64,000 nucleotides of DNA, from the NCBI RefSeq assembly GCF_026343125.1, contig NZ_JAPEMB010000001.1, forward strand, positions 6,143,501 to 6,207,500. The letters run 5' to 3'. The position numbers and the translations under genes were made by a program. The stretch comes from Streptomyces sp. NBC_00094. Lineage in GTDB: Bacteria > Actinomycetota > Actinomycetes > Streptomycetales > Streptomycetaceae. The notes beneath the pieces are model-generated. The model was given only the letters and a program-made list of their open reading frames with translations, was not told the origin of the DNA and did no database searches. Below, piece by piece: positions 53,501-61,201 of the stretch. Numbering within the stretch: position 1 is the first letter of the stretch; every line of letters starts with the position of its first letter.

Positions 53501-53904
53501 CCGGAGGCGATCTGCGCGCCGATCGCGACGGCCCAGGAGACGGGAAGCTGCCGCTCCTCCTCGATGAGGTCGCGGAGGGTCTCGCCGTCCAGGTACTCCA
53601 TGACGAGGTAGGGGCGACCGCCGTCGGTCTCGTCGACACCGCCGTCGATGAGCCGCGTGAGGTTGGGGTGGTCCAGGCGACGCATGATCCGGACCTCGCG
53701 GGCGAACCGCTGGACGGCCTTGCTCTCGGGGCCGGTGTCGACCAGGGCACCGGAGCGGCGGCGGAGCACGGTCTTCACTGCGACGGTGCGCGCGGGGTCA
53801 CCTTCGGTTCGGTGCAGGTCCTCGGCGCGGTGGACCTCCCCCATGTTCCCCGCCCCGATGGCTCCCGTCACACGGAAGCGTCCCCCGATCAGCCGCTCGC
53901 TCAC
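47584..53904 (-). CDS. Hanks kinase / DEAD-box helicase / DUF1998 fusion protein
   Basis: A 2106-residue protein from GTG 53904 (GAGAGGGG 5 bases upstream; GTG 53925 is possible). Residues 1-280 are a complete Ser/Thr kinase: K44, HRD with D147, DFG with D165, and APE. A linker follows. A superfamily II helicase has TTGTGSGKS (K469), FDELHTYRGRQGADVA (D588), TSATM and QRSGRAGRSG (about 1365). A zinc ribbon (CAHC...CEMC) and the DUF1998 end motif CYECLLTYGNQ (about 1938) follow. The last 100 residues (NLAVFVDG, then LLDACWDFVRF) look like a Vsr/DUF559-type nuclease fold. Without the kinase it resembles DruE/MrfA-like helicases. It heads the drmD-drmMI operon. Confidence 0.85.
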   Translation of the reverse strand: MSERLIGGRFRVTGAIGAGNMGEVHRAEDLHRTEGDPARTVAVKTVLRRRSGALVDTGPESKAVQRFAREVRIMRRLDHPNLTRLIDGGVDETDGGRPYLVMEYLDGETLRDLIEEERQLPVSWAVAIGAQIASGLAAAHMAGVVHRDLKPANTMLVTGGTVKVLDFGMGRIADDPEETRLTSTGVSVGTARYMAPEQFEARQVTQAADLYALGCVLYEMLAGVPPFTSGSAYELGRKHVEEVPPSVRIARPVTPSGLVRLVDRLLAKDPAERPADAVAVRDALLPLLDEACAADGTDPADETAALPHWGALDPVRTFRPATAAVVTTAAASVVEERPRAIAAAGAGMDVFGVHHKLIEDYRSFTEGGTVIRDDRIAAFVEDDLNAKSQWPDPWLSLNPFFASGGTVVELAGQGVLHRECAQIFQSRKTPGGTVCDGRPLTLHQHQREAIDAAASGDSYVLTTGTGSGKSLSYIVPIVDRVLREREAGGPRAAKRVRAIVVYPMNALANSQLKELEKYLRDGYGSDHEPVTFARYTGQEDDARRKEIRDNPPDILLTNYVMLELMLTRPADRASLISMARGLDFLVFDELHTYRGRQGADVALLIRRVREACQAQRLQCVGTSATMSTEGTVDDQRKVVADTATTLFGTPVHPRNVIVETLVRATDEAPDTVAAERLRAPAAPRAYADLVRDPLARWIETRFGLAVDAGRLVRQQPAKIEEAAQELAEASGVDAKECVAAIRATLEAGSEARHPVTERPLFAFRLHQFLSKGDTVYVTLEDKLTRHLTRSYQLEQPNSGGKLLMPLAFCRECGQEYLTVWRTEKDGEVRYEARRDTSATGGRQGDGYLYVDHDRPWPTGVQYAVDDRRLPESWLELDDRGQEVVKRSYRDRMPHAVTVDPRGNEGQGELRAAFIPSPFLFCLHCGVAYEQTRGKDFAKLATLDQEGRSSATSLISASVVRSLKSVPEEFLDKEARKLLTFVDNRQDASLQAGHFNDFVQITQLRGALYRAALDAGEDGIHHEDLASLVGSALGLDPVDYTGETDLAPSLARNAAKTLRDVIAFRLYLDLERGWRITMPNLEQTGLLEIDYEDLDWVAAKEDRWAGTHEVLREADPALRAEIMKALLNEMRRSLAIDVSYFREDFDALQRASEERLIDPWVLSASDRPKVGTAYPHPSRRGLDRSALFLSARGKFGKYLGRADTSFRRLETDDLQLVIENLLKVLTAAGLVKEVADAPERAGRYRRTTAPVPTGYRVAAQSLIWRAGKGETGTHDPLTRTYQSGDGPRVNTFFRDLYKDAAGALSGLFAREHTAQVSPQEREEREEAFRKAELKLLYCSPTMELGVDISSLNAVMMRNVPPTPANYAQRSGRAGRSGQPALVTTYCATGNSHDQYYFRRSERMVAGTVAPPRLDLANEDLVLSHLQGIWIAEAGLKLGRAIPEVLDVSYPDTGERPSPALGLHPEILAASLDRTAQDRTVDSAQRVLGPLLRDFSETTWWYDEWIQDRVRTVAGRFDEAFDRWRKLFRAALDDQYIQNRRRLDYSLTEGDRIRANARRREAETQLNLLMNESADSKSVLSDFNPYRYLASEGFLPGYSFPRLPLAAYIPTVGRRRGDGDYLQRPRFLAIREFGPGALIYHEGARYQVTRIQLPPDSSGDLATSEARRCAHCGYHHDPELRADRCEMCEEPLGSATYGLLQLHTVYTTRRERISSDEEERRRAGFRLETSFRFHDRGARKGRLNAAVADASGAPIAELTYGDSATVRITNTGRVRAKNDEPAGYWLDLADGRWMNDRDAADASGDSSELPVIDADGNERRRKKRVIPYVEDRRNILVVTLDEALPEPIALSLMYALERGIEAAFELEDAELNSELLPPDDGPRRRILFTEAAEGGAGVLRRLQAEKDALAKAARHALAICHFDEDGTDLGGPHPDRPCALGCYECLLTYGNQLNHSLINRHTVREALVRLTSAKATKDARGESRSEQFRRLLDRTPEEPTAVETAVAEAIAQENLVTWLSARGLRLPDEKETLITEANVLADYVYRLPGVNLAVFVDGPDTETTALRDEDAQERLLDACWDFVRFPHDADWDEIVAPHARYFGTPSAN

Positions 53905-54026
53905 TGCCGCCCCTCTCTTTCGCACGATGCCCCACTGTCATGGTCGCAGAGGCTAGGCATGCCCTCGTACGGCTCTCCACCTTCCGGGAAGGTACACATC
54001 TAACCCTCTTCTGTTCAACCGTTAAC

Positions 54027-54045
54027 GCGTTGACATTGTCAACGC
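54027..54045. promoter_or_regulatory. Perfect palindromic operator between the DISARM operons
   Basis: GCGTTGACA (54027-54035), one base T, TGTCAACGC (54037-54045): a perfect 9+1+9 inverted repeat. Each arm contains TTGACA, on opposite strands. It lies in the 180-bp gap between the kinase-helicase and sigma-factor genes, so one bound protein could close both promoters. Confidence 0.7.
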
Positions 54046-54059
54046 ATTGCCTCTAGGGT
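54030..54059 (+). promoter_or_regulatory. Promoter of the sigma-drmA-drmB operon
   Basis: TTGACA (54030-54035), 18 bases, TAGGGT (54054-54059): close to the HrdB consensus, about 30 bases before the sigma-factor start. The -35 box is inside the palindrome. On the minus strand TTAGAT (53998-54003) may be the -10 of the kinase-helicase operon, but a matching -35 is weak. Confidence 0.65.
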
Positions 54060-54089
54060 TGTTTCGCAACGGGTGAGGGAGGGGTGGCG

Positions 54090-56180
54090 GTGGGGGAAGA
54101 ACCTCGGCGCGAGCAGGACGCGGCCGGACTCCGGAACGCGCTTCGCGCGCTCTACGCCGAACTCGCAGCCGCGGCCGTGGGCGGCGTCCTCTCCGAGAGC
54201 GTGTTCCACGACCACGTCGGACACCTTGGTCTGACACAGGCCGAGCGGGAGCGTCTGCAGGACGAGCTGGCGCTCCTGGGATTGCACGTCCGACGGGAAG
54301 CGGAGCATGCAGACCACGACGAGCGCGACGCGGAAAAGGTTGTACGCGCGGTGCCGACAGCTCGGATCAGCACCGCCCATGCCCTGCTCGGCAGATACGC
54401 GGACGAGTGGGGCCGGGTGCGCGAGGAGACCGTGGAAGGCGTGGCCCGCCTTGCCGGACTGACGCCGGTCGAGACACGCGAGCTCCTGAGCGTGGCCGGA
54501 TCGACCCGGCCCGCGATGCCGGACTCAGCCGTGGTCCCCTCCCCGGAGCCAGAGACCGAGTACGAGTACGACGCCGAACCTGAACTTGTCGAATGGGAGG
54601 AATCCGACTCGGCCCCCGACGGAACTACGTCACCTCCGGTCGACGTCGCACGTGCGGTTCACGCGGCCCACGTGGTGCTGAACGAGGACCGCTTCAACCG
54701 GCGCCCCGAGAAGCGCAGGCTCACCGCAGAAGAGGAAGTGGGCCTCGCCGTCCTGGTACGGGGAGGGGCGGGTCGGATCGGGGAACGGCCCACCGACGAG
54801 GAGATCGCCGCGTTGCCGACCACAGGCATCCGCGTCAGGGCGCGCGACTGCCTCGTCGTCCACAACCAGGGTCTCGCGCACAGCATCGCTCAGCGCCACG
54901 GCGGGCAGGGCCTCGACTACGAGGACCTGTTCCAACAAGGAGCCATCGGGGTCATGAAAGCGGCGCTGAGGTTCGACCCCGCCAGGGGCTACAAGTTCTC
55001 CACGTATGCCACCTGGTGGATTCGACAGTCGATCAGCCGGGCCATCGCGGACAAGGGGGCGGTCATCCGCATCCCGGTGCACCTCCACGAGCAGATCAGA
55101 AAGGTCGCCGTGGCAGAGCGGAAGCTGGAAGCTGAGGGGCGCCCGTGGCGGGCCGCGGACGTCGCCGTGGCCTGCGATCTGACGGTAAGCCGTGTGGAGG
55201 AGATCCGGCGGGTCAGCCAGCGGACCACATCGCTGGACCGGGTGATCGGAGACGGCGTGCACCTGGGCGACCTCGTCGCGCTCGATCGCCCGCTGCCCTC
55301 TGCGGAACACCTGGCGATGGAGGCAGCGAACCGCGCGTACCTGATGTCGCTGCTGGCCCGCTTCGGGCAGCGGGAGGCACGGATCCTGCTGCGCCGTACC
55401 GGGTTCGACGGCGGCGAGACGTCGACGCTGGACGAGCTCGGCAAGGAGTTCGGCGTCACCCGCGAACGCATCCGGCAGCTGGAGAAGAAGGCGTTCGGAG
55501 TGCTGCGCGAGATGCTGCGGGAGAGCGGGTTCGGCCCAGGGCACGCTGAGCCGCCGGACCCGAAACCCCGCAGGCGCAAGGCCCCGGCCCGCCGGATCGT
55601 CCGGCGTGGGACGAGCGCCGTCGTACCCGCCCCGCGCACACCCCATGTGCCTGAGGTGGTGGTGCCGGCACAGTCGTCGCTCTTCGAGGAGACCGCCCTC
55701 GGTCCGGCGGCGGAATCGCCCTCGGGCGAGGACGCGATCGGCGCGCCGCCGGACGTATCCGAGGCGTCGTGCGAACCAGGCGGACGGGAGCGAGTCCCAG
55801 CAGTGGACGAGGAACACGAGCGGCAGCTCGATGAGCTGGAGTCGATCCTGCTCAAGCGTGTCGACAGGGCCCTGCGCCGTCAGGAGCGCTCGCTGCGGAA
55901 GGAGGCCGATGATCGCCTGGCCGCCTATGTGGCCCGGATCAGTGCCTTGGAGGAGCGGTTACGCGGGGCGGAGTACGCCCTCGCTCGGCGGGAGGCCGCG
56001 CTCCAGGCAACGGAAGCCGAGGCGGCCGCCCAGGTCGAGGCCGTCGAACGATGGGCAGCCCAGCGGATCGCCGAGACCGAAGCCATCGAGCGTGACACTC
56101 ACCTGCGGCTCGCGGAGCTGCAGAAGCGGCTCGAAGCCCTCGCAGGAGACCCCGGACGCCGGCCGCCGAGCGGCTGGTGA
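54090..56180 (+). CDS. RpoD-like (HrdB-type) sigma factor in the defence locus
   Basis: A 696-residue sigma-70 family protein. GTG 54090 is preferred over GTG 54084 because GGGAGG then sits 7-8 bases upstream. An N-terminal helical domain (about 10-70, with LSESVFHDHVGHLGLTQAE) recalls region 1.1. Region 2 is intact (about 262-345, DYEDLFQQGAIGVMKAA, YKFSTYATWWIRQSISRAI), then region 3, and region 4.2 (from about 447, LDELGKEFGVTRERIRQLEK). Uniquely, about 200 residues follow region 4: a basic Pro/Arg linker and a long coiled coil (about 575-690). It is divergent from the kinase fusion and 63 bases before drmA. A dedicated sigma factor in a DISARM-like operon is not something I know. Confidence 0.88.
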   Translation: MGEEPRREQDAAGLRNALRALYAELAAAAVGGVLSESVFHDHVGHLGLTQAERERLQDELALLGLHVRREAEHADHDERDAEKVVRAVPTARISTAHALLGRYADEWGRVREETVEGVARLAGLTPVETRELLSVAGSTRPAMPDSAVVPSPEPETEYEYDAEPELVEWEESDSAPDGTTSPPVDVARAVHAAHVVLNEDRFNRRPEKRRLTAEEEVGLAVLVRGGAGRIGERPTDEEIAALPTTGIRVRARDCLVVHNQGLAHSIAQRHGGQGLDYEDLFQQGAIGVMKAALRFDPARGYKFSTYATWWIRQSISRAIADKGAVIRIPVHLHEQIRKVAVAERKLEAEGRPWRAADVAVACDLTVSRVEEIRRVSQRTTSLDRVIGDGVHLGDLVALDRPLPSAEHLAMEAANRAYLMSLLARFGQREARILLRRTGFDGGETSTLDELGKEFGVTRERIRQLEKKAFGVLREMLRESGFGPGHAEPPDPKPRRRKAPARRIVRRGTSAVVPAPRTPHVPEVVVPAQSSLFEETALGPAAESPSGEDAIGAPPDVSEASCEPGGRERVPAVDEEHERQLDELESILLKRVDRALRRQERSLRKEADDRLAAYVARISALEERLRGAEYALARREAALQATEAEAAAQVEAVERWAAQRIAETEAIERDTHLRLAELQKRLEALAGDPGRRPPSGW

Positions 56181-56243
56181 CGCCACAGCTCATCTGCACC
56201 TCCTTCAACAGGCCCGCCCGCCGTACTCCTCCCGAGGAACCAC

Positions 56244-59200
56244 ATGGACCCGAGGCAAGAACTCGTCGACTACCTGAACCGCCAGCTCGTCGGCCCCGTC
56301 CACGGCGAGGACGAGATCCTCGACTCGCCGCCCGACCGCCGGTACCTCATGGGCACGCTCTATCCCCAGGACGCCGACCTGCAACGCCAGCTGACGCTGG
56401 CCGCCGAGGACACGGACGGCCTCGGAACCGAAGGAGCCGCCGCCGACACCGACCCCGCGGAGGACCCGGTGCCGGAGTCCAACGCCTGGCTGCCCTCCTC
56501 CCTCGGCCTCAGCTTCTACACGGACACCGAGACCGTCGAGATCGACTGCGGCGGTGCCCACTACCGCACCCTGCGAGCCCAAGGAGACGAGGGGCGCCGC
56601 TGGCAGCGTGTTCCGATGCCGCCGGAGACGCACCACGTCGGCCCCGATCGGGACGTGGTGTCCGTTCTCGACGGGCGGGCCGAGCTGCGGCTGCGCCGCC
56701 GACCCCTCGGCGCGGGGCAGCTGGTCACCATCGCCCTCGTGAACAGCGCCCGCATCGAACCGGCGCTCGGACGCGCCGCGCAGTGGGACCGCATGCTGTT
56801 CCAGGTCGAGCTCGGCGTACGGCCCCGCGAAGGGCGGGTGCTGCGGTATCCGAGCGTCCGGCTCGCCAGCCGCGACCTTGAGGAACAGGAGCTGCGGCTT
56901 CAGTACCGCCACGTCCGCACCTACGCGGTCGGTCACGGCTGCGCCGTCGAGGAGCAGCGCGACGGCGAGGCGGTGGCAGGACTGCGCGCCGTCGTGTTGC
57001 CGACGGCCGAGGTACCCGCGACCCGGCCCGCCGGACTCATCGGCACCCCCGTCCTCAACGTGCTGTACCTCGCCGACCCCGACCTGCCCGTCGCTCAGGT
57101 GCGGCGGAATCTGACGGACTTCACGGCCGACTACCGCCGCTGGTACGAGGACCAGTGCGGCATCGAGGTGCCCGTCTGGGGACGGCCGGCAGCCGACCGC
57201 GTACTGGAACGCATCGGCACCGTCGTCACTCGTATGGAATCCGGAGTACGCACGCTCTGCGACCCGGCGCGTCCCGAGCTGCTGGAGGCGTTCCGCGCCG
57301 CGAACCTCGCCATGGCCCTCCAGATGCGGCACTCGGCGCCCGACCAGGCGGGCGAGCGGCGCTCCCGCCATGACCCCGTACACCTTGAGCCCGCGCCCGA
57401 CCCGGCCGCCACCTGGCGTCCGTTCCAGCTGGCCTTCTTCCTGCTGACCCTGGACGGCGTCGCGGACCCGCGCCACCTCGACCGGTCCATGACCGATCTC
57501 ATCTGGTTCCCCACCGGCGGTGGCAAGACGGAGGCGTACCTCCTGCTCGCCGCCTTCGTGATGGTGCTGCGGCGACGCGACCCGAAGGGCGGCGGCACCG
57601 CCGTACTCAGCCGCTACACCCTCAGTCTGCTGACCACCCAGCAGTTCCAGCGCGCCGCCACGACCGTGTGCGCCCTGGAGACACTGCGCCGCGCCGATCC
57701 CGGCCGTTACGGCGACGAACCGTTCTCGATCGGACTGTGGGTCGGCGAGGCGACCTCGCCCAACTCGTACGAAGCCGCGGTGACAGCCGCACGCGACGTC
57801 CGCTCAGCGGCCCGCCCCGAAGACGTCTTCATCCTCGACCGCTGCCCCTGGTGCGGAACCCGCATCCTCCAGGCACACCGCTCCGCCGATCACGCCGACT
57901 ACGGCATTCGGGCCGCCGCCGACTCCTTCGCATTCTTCTGCCCCCGCGACGCGTGCACCTTCCACGACGAGCTGCCCGTTGCCGTCGTCGACCAGCAGCT
58001 CTACGACAGGCCTCCGACCTTCGTGCTCGGCACCGTCGACAAATTCGCCCGGCTCGCCTGGGAACCCCGCGCCGGACGTCTGTTCGGGACGGGTACCGGC
58101 AGTCTGCCGCCGTCACTCGTCATCCAGGACGAGCTGCACCTGCTGACCGGGCCGCTCGGCACCACCGTAGGCCTGTACGAGTCGGCCATTCTCGGCCTGT
58201 GCGCCACGGCCGATGGGACCGGCCCCAAAGTGGTCGCGTCCACGGCCACGATCCGCCGGTCCGGGGAACAGGTACGTGCCCTGTACGGCTCCGAGGTGCA
58301 GCTGTTCCCGCCGGCCGGTCTTGACGCCCGCCACTCCTACTTCGCCGAACCCGACACCTCGCGCCCCGGTCGCCTCTACATCGGCGTCATGGCCCAGGGC
58401 CACACCGCCGGCCGGGCCGCGGTCGCCACCGCCGCCGCGATGCTCCAGGGCGCCTGGGAACTGCCCGAAGAACACCGCGACGCCTACTGGACGCTCGTCG
58501 CCTATCACCACAGCCTGCGGGAGCTCGGCCGTACCGTCACGGCGGCCGCAGACGACATCCCGGCCCAACTGGCCGGACTGCGGGCCGGATCGGGCAGCCG
58601 GGGCCTCGCCGACCACCAGGTGCAGGAACTCACCAGCAACCTGGCCCGGGCCGAGCAACCGGTGCTGCTGGACCGGCTCGAGAAGCCCTGGACCCACCCG
58701 GAGGCCGTTTCCTTCCTGCCCTGCACCAACATGCTGTCGGTCGGTGTGGACGTCAAACGGCTCGCGCTCATGCTGATGCAGGGGCAGCCCAAGACCACCG
58801 CCGAGTACATCCAGGCCACCAGCCGAGTCGGCCGGCACAGTGTGCCCGGGCTCGTCGTCGCGTTCTTCAACGCGACCCGCCCCAGGGACCGCTCGCACTA
58901 CGAGGCCTTCGACCCCTACCACCGTGCTCTCTACCGGCACGTGGAACCCACCAGCGTCACTCCCTGGTCCCTTCCCTCGCGCCGCCGCGCGCTGCACGCC
59001 GCGCTCGTCATTCTCGTACGGCACCGACTCGGCCTGAGCGCAGAGAACCAGGCGGGTGAATTGCCGGAACGCATCGGTGAGGCCAGGGAGCTGGCCGAGC
59101 TGCTGGCACGGAAGGCCGGCGCGAGCGACCGGCGCGCCGCGCACGCCGTCCGTACCGAACTGGCCGAGCTGCTCGCCGCGTGGGAGGAAGCCGCGCGGGA

Positions 59201-59363
59201 CGCCAGGCAGGAGGGCAAGGAGCTGTACTACCGCAGCCAGGGCAAGGGGCAGCACAACCTGCTGAAGAACTTCGAACAGCACGGAGGCCTCTGGGAGACC
59301 CTCCACTCCATGCGCAGCGTCGACCGCGAGTGCCAGGTGACGGTCAAGGGAGCCGACCAGTGA
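56244..59363 (+). CDS. drmA: DISARM helicase DrmA
   Basis: A 1039-residue superfamily II helicase. The N-terminal region has the DrmA pattern LVGPVHGEDEILDSPP and YLMGTLYPQD. The motor has Walker A WFPTGGGKTEAYLLLAAF (K428), RYTLSLLTTQQFQRAATTVC and FSIGLWVGEATSPN, then DExH box QDELHLLTGPLGTT (D629), STATIR, and motif VI ATSRVGRHS. A CPWC...CPRDAC zinc-binding insert lies at about 535-575. In DISARM, DrmA with DrmB forms the DNA-loading core that blocks phage DNA. CGAGGA precedes ATG 56244. The stop overlaps the drmB start, so the pair is coupled. Confidence 0.87.
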   Translation: MDPRQELVDYLNRQLVGPVHGEDEILDSPPDRRYLMGTLYPQDADLQRQLTLAAEDTDGLGTEGAAADTDPAEDPVPESNAWLPSSLGLSFYTDTETVEIDCGGAHYRTLRAQGDEGRRWQRVPMPPETHHVGPDRDVVSVLDGRAELRLRRRPLGAGQLVTIALVNSARIEPALGRAAQWDRMLFQVELGVRPREGRVLRYPSVRLASRDLEEQELRLQYRHVRTYAVGHGCAVEEQRDGEAVAGLRAVVLPTAEVPATRPAGLIGTPVLNVLYLADPDLPVAQVRRNLTDFTADYRRWYEDQCGIEVPVWGRPAADRVLERIGTVVTRMESGVRTLCDPARPELLEAFRAANLAMALQMRHSAPDQAGERRSRHDPVHLEPAPDPAATWRPFQLAFFLLTLDGVADPRHLDRSMTDLIWFPTGGGKTEAYLLLAAFVMVLRRRDPKGGGTAVLSRYTLSLLTTQQFQRAATTVCALETLRRADPGRYGDEPFSIGLWVGEATSPNSYEAAVTAARDVRSAARPEDVFILDRCPWCGTRILQAHRSADHADYGIRAAADSFAFFCPRDACTFHDELPVAVVDQQLYDRPPTFVLGTVDKFARLAWEPRAGRLFGTGTGSLPPSLVIQDELHLLTGPLGTTVGLYESAILGLCATADGTGPKVVASTATIRRSGEQVRALYGSEVQLFPPAGLDARHSYFAEPDTSRPGRLYIGVMAQGHTAGRAAVATAAAMLQGAWELPEEHRDAYWTLVAYHHSLRELGRTVTAAADDIPAQLAGLRAGSGSRGLADHQVQELTSNLARAEQPVLLDRLEKPWTHPEAVSFLPCTNMLSVGVDVKRLALMLMQGQPKTTAEYIQATSRVGRHSVPGLVVAFFNATRPRDRSHYEAFDPYHRALYRHVEPTSVTPWSLPSRRRALHAALVILVRHRLGLSAENQAGELPERIGEARELAELLARKAGASDRRAAHAVRTELAELLAAWEEAARDARQEGKELYYRSQGKGQHNLLKNFEQHGGLWETLHSMRSVDRECQVTVKGADQ

Positions 59364-61201
59364 ACCGCAAGCTTCGAGTCCGCCAGGCTCAGACCGTACT
59401 GCCGTTCGGAGTGGGTGCGGTCTTCGACATCCAGGGCGAGTCCTTCGTCGCGACCGGCATCGGCGACTGGCCGCGTCTCCGCCAGCCCGTGACGTCCCCC
59501 CGCCTGGCCGCACGACTCGGCGTGAGCGGGTTCTTCGCGGCGCCCGCCACGCTCAACGATCGATTCGACCGGGCGGACGCGCCCGGCGCACCCTACATCC
59601 GCTTTCCGGCCTGGCTGTTCTGCGGCTCCTGCCGGCGTATGGTGCGCCGGCGCATCGCCGACGAGAAGCCGGGAGAGCCGCCGAGCTGCCCCTCGTGCTG
59701 GCCGAAGCGCAGGCTGTCACCCATGCGTTTCGTCCAGATCTGCGCCGCGGGACACCTGGGTGACGTCGACTGGTGGTTCTGGGCACACGCCCGGCTCGAC
59801 GCGGCCCGACGCCAGTCCTGCGGCTCGCGTGAACAACTGCGGTTCCGGGTGTCGGAGCGGGCCACGGGCCTGGAGGCGCTGTCCGTCTCGTGCGCGGCAC
59901 CCGGCTGCGGGGCGCGCCGGGACCTGCTGGACATCCTCGGTACCCATGGCATGCGGTGCTCCGGCAGAAACCCGTGGCAGAGGGTTTCCGAAGCCGTCGA
60001 CTGCGCGAAGCCGGTCCAGGTCGTGCAGCGTACTGCGGGCAATCTGTACTACCCGGTTGTCCATTCGGCGCTTTCTCTCCCCGAGGCGGACCTGCCGGCC
60101 GCGTACGGAGACGAACTCGCCGGCCGGGTCCGCGACAGCGACTACTGGGTGCCCTTGTGCAAGGCCACCGGAACGCCCCGCGCGGAGATCCTTCGGGAGA
60201 TGATCAAAGAGGACACGGGAGCTGATGATGCCCTGTTGGACGCCCTCCTCTCCGAGGAGACGGGCACAGGCACGCCGGCCCACCCCGCATCCGGTGTCTC
60301 CACGGCGTCAGCCGCCGGAACCGATCTGCGCCGCGAGGAATGGGCGGCGCTGACGGCCGCCGAACCGCCGGTGACACGCGACTTCTCGGTACGTGGCTCC
60401 GGACTCGGCCTCGGCGGTGAGACCACGGAACCCTGGGCCGGCCTGCACCGACGGATGGGCCGCGTCGTCCTTGCCGACCGGCTCAGGGAGGTGCGTGCCC
60501 TGTCCGGCTTCAGCCGTGTGTCACCGGACGCCGCCATCGTCCCGGCCGACACATCCCGCAGGTTGCGCTGGCTGCCCGCCGTCGAAGTCTTTGGCGAAGG
60601 CATCCTGCTCACCCTGGACCCCGCCGCACTGACGGCCTGGGAGCGGCAGGACGCCGTCCGGTCCCGGGTGGCTGGTCTCCGGGCGGATCTTGACCGGTCC
60701 TTCCAGAGCGACCGCCTTCAGATGCTGACCGGACCGGCTCTTGCACCGCGCTTCGTGCTGCTGCACACCCTTGGCCACCTCCTCGTGCGCCAACTGTCGT
60801 TCGAATCCGGATACACCACGGCCAGCTTGCGCGAGCGCGTTTACGCCCGGCCCGAGCACGATCAGTACGGCATCCTTGTCTACACCGCGGCGGGCGACGC
60901 CGAGGGCACCCTCGGAGGCCTCGTCCAGCAGGGTGAACCGCCACGGTTCGCGGAGACACTGCTACGGATGGCCGAGGCCGCCGCATGGTGCTCGGCGGAC
61001 CCCCTGTGTTCGGAACACACCGGGCAGGGTTTCGGCAACCTCAACCGGGCCGCCTGCCACGCTTGCGCATTGCTCCCGGAGACCAGCTGCGAGACCGGCA
61101 ACACCCTGCTGGACCGGGCATTGGTCGTCGGAGGAAGTGGTGTACCCGGCTTCTTCGAGCCGATTGTGGCCGCGGCCCGTGCTGCCGCCGCCCAGGAATG
61201 A
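59360..61201 (+). CDS. drmB: DISARM DUF1998 protein DrmB
   Basis: A 613-residue protein from GTG 59360, which overlaps the drmA stop by four bases. It begins with VRQAQTVLPFGVGAVFDIQG, has FPAWLFCGSCRRM with a distant CPSC and CAAGHLGDVDW, a second Cys cluster (CAAPGCGA) and the C-terminal DUF1998 core HTLGHLLVRQLSFESGY, GILVYTAAGDAEGTLGG and NRAACHACALLPETSCE. This is the DrmB layout. DrmB clamps DNA with DrmA and has no enzymatic motif. Its stop overlaps the start of the next helicase gene (ATGA). Confidence 0.88.
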   Translation: MNRKLRVRQAQTVLPFGVGAVFDIQGESFVATGIGDWPRLRQPVTSPRLAARLGVSGFFAAPATLNDRFDRADAPGAPYIRFPAWLFCGSCRRMVRRRIADEKPGEPPSCPSCWPKRRLSPMRFVQICAAGHLGDVDWWFWAHARLDAARRQSCGSREQLRFRVSERATGLEALSVSCAAPGCGARRDLLDILGTHGMRCSGRNPWQRVSEAVDCAKPVQVVQRTAGNLYYPVVHSALSLPEADLPAAYGDELAGRVRDSDYWVPLCKATGTPRAEILREMIKEDTGADDALLDALLSEETGTGTPAHPASGVSTASAAGTDLRREEWAALTAAEPPVTRDFSVRGSGLGLGGETTEPWAGLHRRMGRVVLADRLREVRALSGFSRVSPDAAIVPADTSRRLRWLPAVEVFGEGILLTLDPAALTAWERQDAVRSRVAGLRADLDRSFQSDRLQMLTGPALAPRFVLLHTLGHLLVRQLSFESGYTTASLRERVYARPEHDQYGILVYTAAGDAEGTLGGLVQQGEPPRFAETLLRMAEAAAWCSADPLCSEHTGQGFGNLNRAACHACALLPETSCETGNTLLDRALVVGGSGVPGFFEPIVAAARAAAAQE

